Of a stretch of 9,697 nucleotides of DNA, positions 7,447 to 9,697 are shown piece after piece (position 1 is the first letter of the stretch; every line of letters begins with the position of its first letter). The notes beneath the pieces were generated by a model. The model was not told the origin of the DNA, ran no database searches, and worked only from the letters and a program-made list of their open reading frames with translations. A program made the position numbers and the translations under genes. Origin of the DNA: Holophagaceae bacterium (GTDB taxonomy: Bacteria; Acidobacteriota; Holophagae; Holophagales; Holophagaceae); contig JANXYT010000086.1 of the NCBI GenBank assembly GCA_025355915.1, forward strand, positions 1 to 9,697, given 5' to 3'.

Positions 7447-7474
7447 TTGCGTTCCTTGAGGTCCCTGGTAGACT
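7447..7474 (+). promoter_or_regulatory. Sigma70-like promoter of tRNA-Lys
   Basis: A -35-like TTGCGT (7447-7452) and a -10-like TAGACT (7469-7474) are separated by 16 bp. The expected transcription start, near 7481, is a few bases before the mature tRNA 5' end at 7486. The T-rich stretch between -10 and the tRNA fits a melting region. The match to consensus is moderate. Confidence 0.5.
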
Positions 7475-7485
7475 TTTCTTCTCGT

Positions 7486-7562
7486 GGTCCCTTAGCTCAG
7501 CTGGTTAGAGCATCTGACTCTTAATCAGAGGGTCCCCGGTTCGAGTCCGGGAGGGACCACCA
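7486..7562 (+). tRNA. tRNA-Lys (anticodon CUU)
   Basis: A complete cloverleaf can be drawn. The acceptor arm is GGTCCCT paired with AGGGACC. The D arm is GCTC/GAGC, and the anticodon stem is TCTGA/TCAGA around the loop CTCTTAA, giving anticodon CTT for the lysine codon AAG. The T arm is CCCGG-TTCGAGT-CCGGG. The discriminator is A7559 and the CCA end is encoded at 7560-7562. The gene has its own promoter upstream and a hairpin terminator 15 bp downstream, and it is convergent with a helix-turn-helix regulator gene. Confidence 0.97.
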
Positions 7563-7576
7563 GACAATGCAGCACT

Positions 7577-7611
7577 TAGGCCACCCTAATCAGGTGGCCT
7601 ATTTGTTCTTT
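7577..7611 (+). terminator. Rho-independent terminator of tRNA-Lys
   Basis: TAGGCCACC (7577-7585) pairs perfectly with GGTGGCCTA (7593-7601) around a 7-nt loop. The T-rich run TTTGTTCTTT follows. The hairpin's right arm contains the stop codon (reverse of 7599-7601) of the convergent regulator gene. On the minus strand no T-run follows the hairpin, so it should work mainly for the tRNA. Confidence 0.75.
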
Positions 7612-8135
7612 GCCTCCACTATGCCTCCAGTCTGAAAGCGAGCAGACCTCCGTGGAGAAGTCTCACCCCTGTTGGTATCTGCCCGGGAGGCAAAACTTTT
7701 CTGCACAACTTTGCTAGACATGTAGCGGGTGTGCCACAGCAATAGTTCGTCATCGGACAGGCCAAGGATGTCGCTGGTTACCATTTGCAGGACAATTTGC
7801 TGGGCAGGTGAAGGCGTTGGCAGACAGGTGGAGAGGTTGGGTCTAGCACATGGTGTCGTGTCGGCTACTCTTTTGCGACTACGGTCGGTTTTGGGCTCGG
7901 GGGTGTAAGTTTCCTTCTCTCCCTCCCCGTCCCGCAGCCACCCCACCGAGCAGTTGTAAAGGAGGGACAGATCGTCCAAGTATCGCTTCTTGCCAGGCGG
8001 GTGGAGGTCCTGCTCCCATTTCGCATAAGTGAAGTGATGCACATCCAGGATCTCCGCGACCTGCTCCTGGGTGTAGTCCGTGGTTTTTCGGGCTTCTTTG
8101 AGGCGAGCACCGAGTGTGAGTGATGGGCTTTTCAT
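7599..8135 (-). CDS. XRE-family helix-turn-helix DNA-binding regulator
   Basis: The 178-residue product has an N-terminal XRE/Cro-cI helix-turn-helix domain (about residues 8-70). This spans LGARLKEARKTTDYTQEQVA (8-27) and a recognition helix around HHFTYAKWEQ (33-42). It is followed by YLDDLSLLYNCSVGWLRDGEG (52-72), the usual end of such domains. The remaining ~105 residues match no domain I recognise. They are rich in Ser, Thr, Pro and Arg, apart from one hydrophobic stretch (QQIVLQMVTSDILGLSDDEL). The ATG at 8135 has AAGGGAG (reverse of 8143-8149) upstream. The codon use is less GC-biased than that of its neighbours, the upstream region is AT-rich, and the gene sits against a tRNA. These signs suggest horizontal acquisition or a phage/element relic. 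It may regulate itself or the divergent proline dehydrogenase gene; both are guesses. Confidence 0.8.
   Translation of the reverse strand: MKSPSLTLGARLKEARKTTDYTQEQVAEILDVHHFTYAKWEQDLHPPGKKRYLDDLSLLYNCSVGWLRDGEGEKETYTPEPKTDRSRKRVADTTPCARPNLSTCLPTPSPAQQIVLQMVTSDILGLSDDELLLWHTRYMSSKVVQKSFASRADTNRGETSPRRSARFQTGGIVEAKNK
7611..7629. repeat. Short direct repeat TGCCTCCA x2 next to tRNA-Lys
   Basis: TGCCTCCA occurs at 7611-7618 and again at 7622-7629, separated by CTA. The pair lies inside the 3' end of the XRE gene, right after the tRNA terminator. It could be an arm-type site left from an integration event, or chance in coding sequence. Confidence 0.4.
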
Positions 8136-8159
8136 TAGCGACTCCCTTGCGGTTAGGTT

Positions 8160-8184
8160 TATCCATAATTTAACTGTTTGGATA
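8160..8184. promoter_or_regulatory. Inverted repeat TATCCA-N13-TGGATA, candidate autoregulatory operator
   Basis: TATCCA (8160-8165) and TGGATA (8179-8184) are inverted arms separated by 13 bp, in the AT-rich stretch 25-50 bp upstream of the XRE start. XRE-family repressors often bind such sites over their own promoter. The arms are short and the AT-rich context raises the chance of coincidence. Confidence 0.3.
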
Positions 8185-8286
8185 TAAATATTGTGTATTT
8201 AATAGCCATTCGACCATAAAAAATATGTCTTTTGTATGCGCGTGTCAAGTGGCCCTGTTGAAATTGGTGGGTTTTCGTATTGCATC

Positions 8287-8303
8287 AGCCGCGAACAGCG
8301 GCT
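8287..8303 (+). other. Hairpin in proline dehydrogenase leader region
   Basis: AGCCGC (8287-8292) and GCGGCT (8298-8303) form a perfect 6-bp stem around the loop GAACA. No T-run follows, so it is not a terminator. It may be part of a structured leader if transcription starts upstream. Confidence 0.35.
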
Positions 8304-8366
8304 CCTCGCGCTACGGTGTGATGGGGAATCTTATTCAAATATCACTCTGTCGAAATGCGCTGCCCA

Positions 8367-8390
8367 CGTCACATCTCGCCGGGTGTGACG
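8367..8390 (+). promoter_or_regulatory. Inverted repeat CGTCACA-N10-TGTGACG upstream of proline dehydrogenase
   Basis: Two perfect 7-bp arms (8367-8373 and 8384-8390) are separated by 10 nt. The repeat sits just upstream of the possible -10 TATATT at 8413 and 90 bp before the start codon. It could be a protein-binding operator, or a stem-loop in the mRNA leader. The orientation is TCACA..TGTGA, opposite to the CRP consensus, so a CRP site is not implied. Confidence 0.45.
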
Positions 8391-8428
8391 CCCTCGAGAA
8401 GCACGGTGCAGCTATATTTGGAGAGCCC

Positions 8429-8447
8429 CCCAATCCCTACGGATGGG
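8429..8447 (+). other. Hairpin just upstream of the proline dehydrogenase ribosome site
   Basis: CCC-A-ATCC (8429-8436) pairs with GGAT-GGG (8441-8447) around the tetraloop CTAC, with a single bulged A8432. It ends 21 nt before the GGGAGG ribosome-binding site, so it could influence translation start. No known riboswitch class is recognised. Confidence 0.35.
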
Positions 8448-8479
8448 TCGGGAAATGCAGCAGTGACGGGAGGAACACC

Positions 8480-9376
8480 GTGGATTTGAAACGCACGATC
8501 CTTGACCTCATGCCGGACTTCCTGGTCCGCACGTTCGCCGCCCCCTATTGCGCGGGCAAGGGCATTTTCAGCGGCGTGGCCAAGGCGGATGAAATCCACA
8601 GCAAGCTGGGCCTCTTCTCCACCGTGGATCTGCTGGCCGAAGAAGTGTTCAGTCGGGAGGATGTGGAGGCGACCGTCCAGGTGTACCTCCGCATGGTCGA
8701 GGCCCTGAAAGACCACCCCTTTGCCAGCATCAGTCTCAAGCCCACCTCGCTGGGCATCAACGAGAGCGAGGCCTACTGCCAGGAGAATCTCCGCCGCATC
8801 GTGGCTGCGGCGGCCATCCCCGGTCTCCACATCACCCTGGACATGGAGGACCGGCACTTTACGGACGTCACCCTCCGGATGTTCAAGGCCATCCGGAACG
8901 AGTTCGACAATTTCGGGATCGTACTGCAGAGCCGCCTCTTCCGCACGGCCGAAGACATCAAGGCCCTCCCTACGAAGCCCTGCAAGGTGCGCATCTGCAT
9001 CGGCATCTACAAGGAGCCCGCCGAAGTGGCGCTCCAGGAGAAGCCGGACATGAAGGCGAAACTCTTTGACCATGTGCAGCTCCTGCTGGACCAAGGCCAC
9101 TACCCCGAGATCGCCACCCACGACGAACCCCTGATCCGCCGTTGCATGGCGCATCTGGATGAGCACGGCGTCGCCAAGGATGCCTATGAGTTCCAGATGC
9201 TGCTTGGGGTTCCCCGGACTGAGCTGCAGCAGGAGATTGTCAAGCGTGGCCAGACCATCCGGCTTTATGTCCCCTTCGCGGAGGACTGGAAATACGCCGT
9301 GCACTACCTCAAGCGTCGGCTGGCTGCCAACCCCGCCATGGCCCTCATGGTCATGAAGAACATGTTCGGCAGCTGA
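8480..9376 (+). CDS. Proline dehydrogenase (monofunctional, FAD-dependent)
   Basis: The 298-residue product is a standalone proline dehydrogenase. It oxidises L-proline to delta-1-pyrroline-5-carboxylate with FAD and passes electrons to the quinone pool at the membrane. The barrel motifs occur in order: SISLKPTSLG (83-92, Lys87), ITLDMEDRHF (118-127, Asp121), GIVLQSRLFRT (146-156), KVRICIGIYKEP (169-180, Arg171 and Tyr177), EIATHDEPLI (210-219), EFQMLLGVPR (237-246), YVPFAEDW (263-270, Tyr263) and RRLAANP (279-285). These cover the substrate- and flavin-contacting residues known from Thermus and PutA enzymes, so it should be active. The Lys of the usual KGAY motif is Ile174. The GTG at 8480 is chosen because GGGAGG lies 6 nt upstream and the residues encoded before it look random. 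The partner P5C dehydrogenase is not obvious in the window; the ALDH at 3949-5523 lacks catalytic residues and cannot serve. Confidence 0.95.
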   Translation: MDLKRTILDLMPDFLVRTFAAPYCAGKGIFSGVAKADEIHSKLGLFSTVDLLAEEVFSREDVEATVQVYLRMVEALKDHPFASISLKPTSLGINESEAYCQENLRRIVAAAAIPGLHITLDMEDRHFTDVTLRMFKAIRNEFDNFGIVLQSRLFRTAEDIKALPTKPCKVRICIGIYKEPAEVALQEKPDMKAKLFDHVQLLLDQGHYPEIATHDEPLIRRCMAHLDEHGVAKDAYEFQMLLGVPRTELQQEIVKRGQTIRLYVPFAEDWKYAVHYLKRRLAANPAMALMVMKNMFGS

Positions 9377-9390
9377 TCGGGATTTTGGTA

Positions 9391-9418
9391 TTGGAAAGCG
9401 AATCATCGGGAGTATGGT
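9391..9418 (+). promoter_or_regulatory. Promoter of the small Cys-rich protein gene
   Basis: TTGGAA (9391-9396) and TATGGT (9413-9418) make a -35/-10 pair with a 16-bp spacer, starting 14 bp after the proline dehydrogenase stop. The expected start is near 9425. Independent transcription from the upstream gene is thus likely. Confidence 0.5.
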
Positions 9419-9424
9419 GCTGTG

Positions 9425-9441
9425 GTGGGATCGTGTCCCAC
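9425..9441 (+). other. Hairpin near the predicted 5' end of the small-protein mRNA
   Basis: GTGGGA (9425-9430) pairs with TCCCAC (9436-9441) around the loop TCGTG. It begins about where transcription should start and ends 6 nt before the GGAGG at 9448-9452. A hairpin at the extreme 5' end, as in ompA-type leaders, can protect mRNA from decay; that role is inferred. Confidence 0.4.
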
Positions 9442-9457
9442 TCATCCGGAGGATTCC

Positions 9458-9646
9458 ATGAAGAAGTTCCTGGCACTCGCCCTCGTCAGTTCCTTTGCCT
9501 TCGTCGCCTTTGCTTCCGAAGAGAAGAAGCCCGAGGCGAAGAAGAAGTCCGCCTGTGGCATGGCCTGCTGCGAAAAGAACAAGGCCGCTTCCTGCAAGGA
9601 ATGCCCGGACTGTGGCAAGAAGAAGGAAGCCCCCAAGAAGGGCTGA
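9458..9646 (+). CDS. Small secreted cysteine- and lysine-rich protein, function unknown
   Basis: The 62-residue precursor starts MKKFLALALV with a typical Sec signal peptide (basic n-region, hydrophobic residues 4-19). The probable signal peptidase I site is after Ala19 (AFA|S). The mature ~43 residues hold six cysteines (33, 37, 38, 46, 49, 52) in the pattern C-x3-CC-x7-C-x2-C-x2-C and 13 lysines. The cysteine-rich centre is flanked by lysine-rich arms. I recognise no named family. The spacing suits binding of a metal (copper, zinc, iron) or disulfide bonding in the periplasm; both are inference. The ATG at 9458 has a strong GGAGG 5 nt upstream; the frame is open to 9422, but that extension would bury the signal peptide. 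It has its own promoter and a strong terminator, so it is a single-gene unit. Confidence 0.85.
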   Translation: MKKFLALALVSSFAFVAFASEEKKPEAKKKSACGMACCEKNKAASCKECPDCGKKKEAPKKG

Positions 9647-9667
9647 TTCCCACCAGGTGAAGGACCC

Positions 9668-9697
9668 AAAACCCCGGAGTTCGGCTCCGGGGTTTTT
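9668..9697 (+). terminator. Strong Rho-independent terminator
   Basis: AAAACCCCGGAG (9668-9679) pairs over 12 bp with CTCCGGGGTTTT (9685-9696) around the loop TTCGG. The run of five T ends the window. The A-tract on the left arm means the hairpin could also stop transcription coming from the right on the other strand. Confidence 0.92.

Larger units (their letters stand above)
8136..8479. other. Intergenic region between the XRE regulator and proline dehydrogenase
   Basis: These 344 bp hold no convincing gene. The left third (about 8155-8240) is strikingly AT-rich compared with the GC-rich surroundings and should contain the XRE promoter. The right two thirds return to normal composition and carry three hairpins (8287-8303, 8367-8390, 8429-8447). 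The frame of proline dehydrogenase is open back to an ATG at 8225, but the residues it would encode show no protein-like pattern. A strong GGGAGG at 8468-8473 marks the GTG at 8480 as the true start. A -10-like TATATT at 8413-8418 is possible, without a good -35. Confidence 0.6.

Noticed and set aside
8225..8479. 85-residue N-terminal extension of proline dehydrogenase from the ATG at 8225
   Set aside because: No family similarity, poor start context, and a strong GGGAGG directly before the GTG at 8480.
8369..9445. 358-codon minus-strand open frame opposite proline dehydrogenase
   Set aside because: Shadow of the plus-strand gene, which has every proline dehydrogenase motif.
7543..9697. Second copy of the tRNA-Lys 3' end as an att repeat
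   Set aside because: No repeat of the T-arm/acceptor sequence was found to the right within the window.

Overview
The window is GC-rich with dense, well-spaced bacterial genes, one tRNA and short intergenic gaps. The mix of genes (a standalone proline dehydrogenase, a saccharopine-dehydrogenase-family enzyme with an APC permease, a TrpRS with an Fe-S-type cysteine motif, and TlyA) and the codon use suggest an environmental Gram-negative bacterium. My best guess is Acidobacteriota, class Holophagae (Geothrix-like). That taxonomy is inference from style and gene content; no search was run.

Left part (1-2140, minus strand): an APC amino-acid permease is followed 18 bp later by a saccharopine/lysine dehydrogenase-family gene that runs off the left edge. 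They look like a two-gene amino-acid uptake and oxidation operon. A 14-bp inverted repeat sits in the short divergent gap upstream of the permease. Next (2141-3929, plus strand), mltG (endolytic murein transglycosylase) and tlyA (rRNA 2'-O-methyltransferase) overlap by 8 bp.

Middle (3949-7425): an aldehyde-dehydrogenase-fold gene on the minus strand is convergent with tlyA. Its frame is intact, but the catalytic Cys, the general-base Glu, the oxyanion Asn and the Glu/Phe of the EIFGP motif are all replaced. It is therefore predicted to be a dead ALDH (pseudoenzyme), and it is the most unusual item here. Divergent from it are an M50 site-2-type membrane protease and trpS, separated by 3 nt. 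The TrpRS carries C-x21-C-x6-C-x2-C, close to the motif that binds a [4Fe-4S] cluster in Thermotoga TrpRS.

Right part (7426-9697): tRNA-Lys(CUU) has its own promoter and a hairpin terminator. Convergent with it is an XRE-type regulator whose stop codon lies inside that terminator, with an AT-rich stretch upstream. This could be a small island or relic at a tRNA site, but no integrase and no att repeat are present in the window. After a 344-nt gap containing several hairpins comes proline dehydrogenase. A 62-residue secreted Cys/Lys-rich protein follows, with its own promoter, a hairpin near the expected transcript 5' end, and a strong terminator at the right edge.

I see no CRISPR array, rRNA, insertion sequence or complete mobile element. 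No multi-gene novel defence or biosynthetic system is evident. The parts most likely to be new biology are the dead ALDH, the Cys-rich secreted peptide and the structured leader of the proline dehydrogenase gene.
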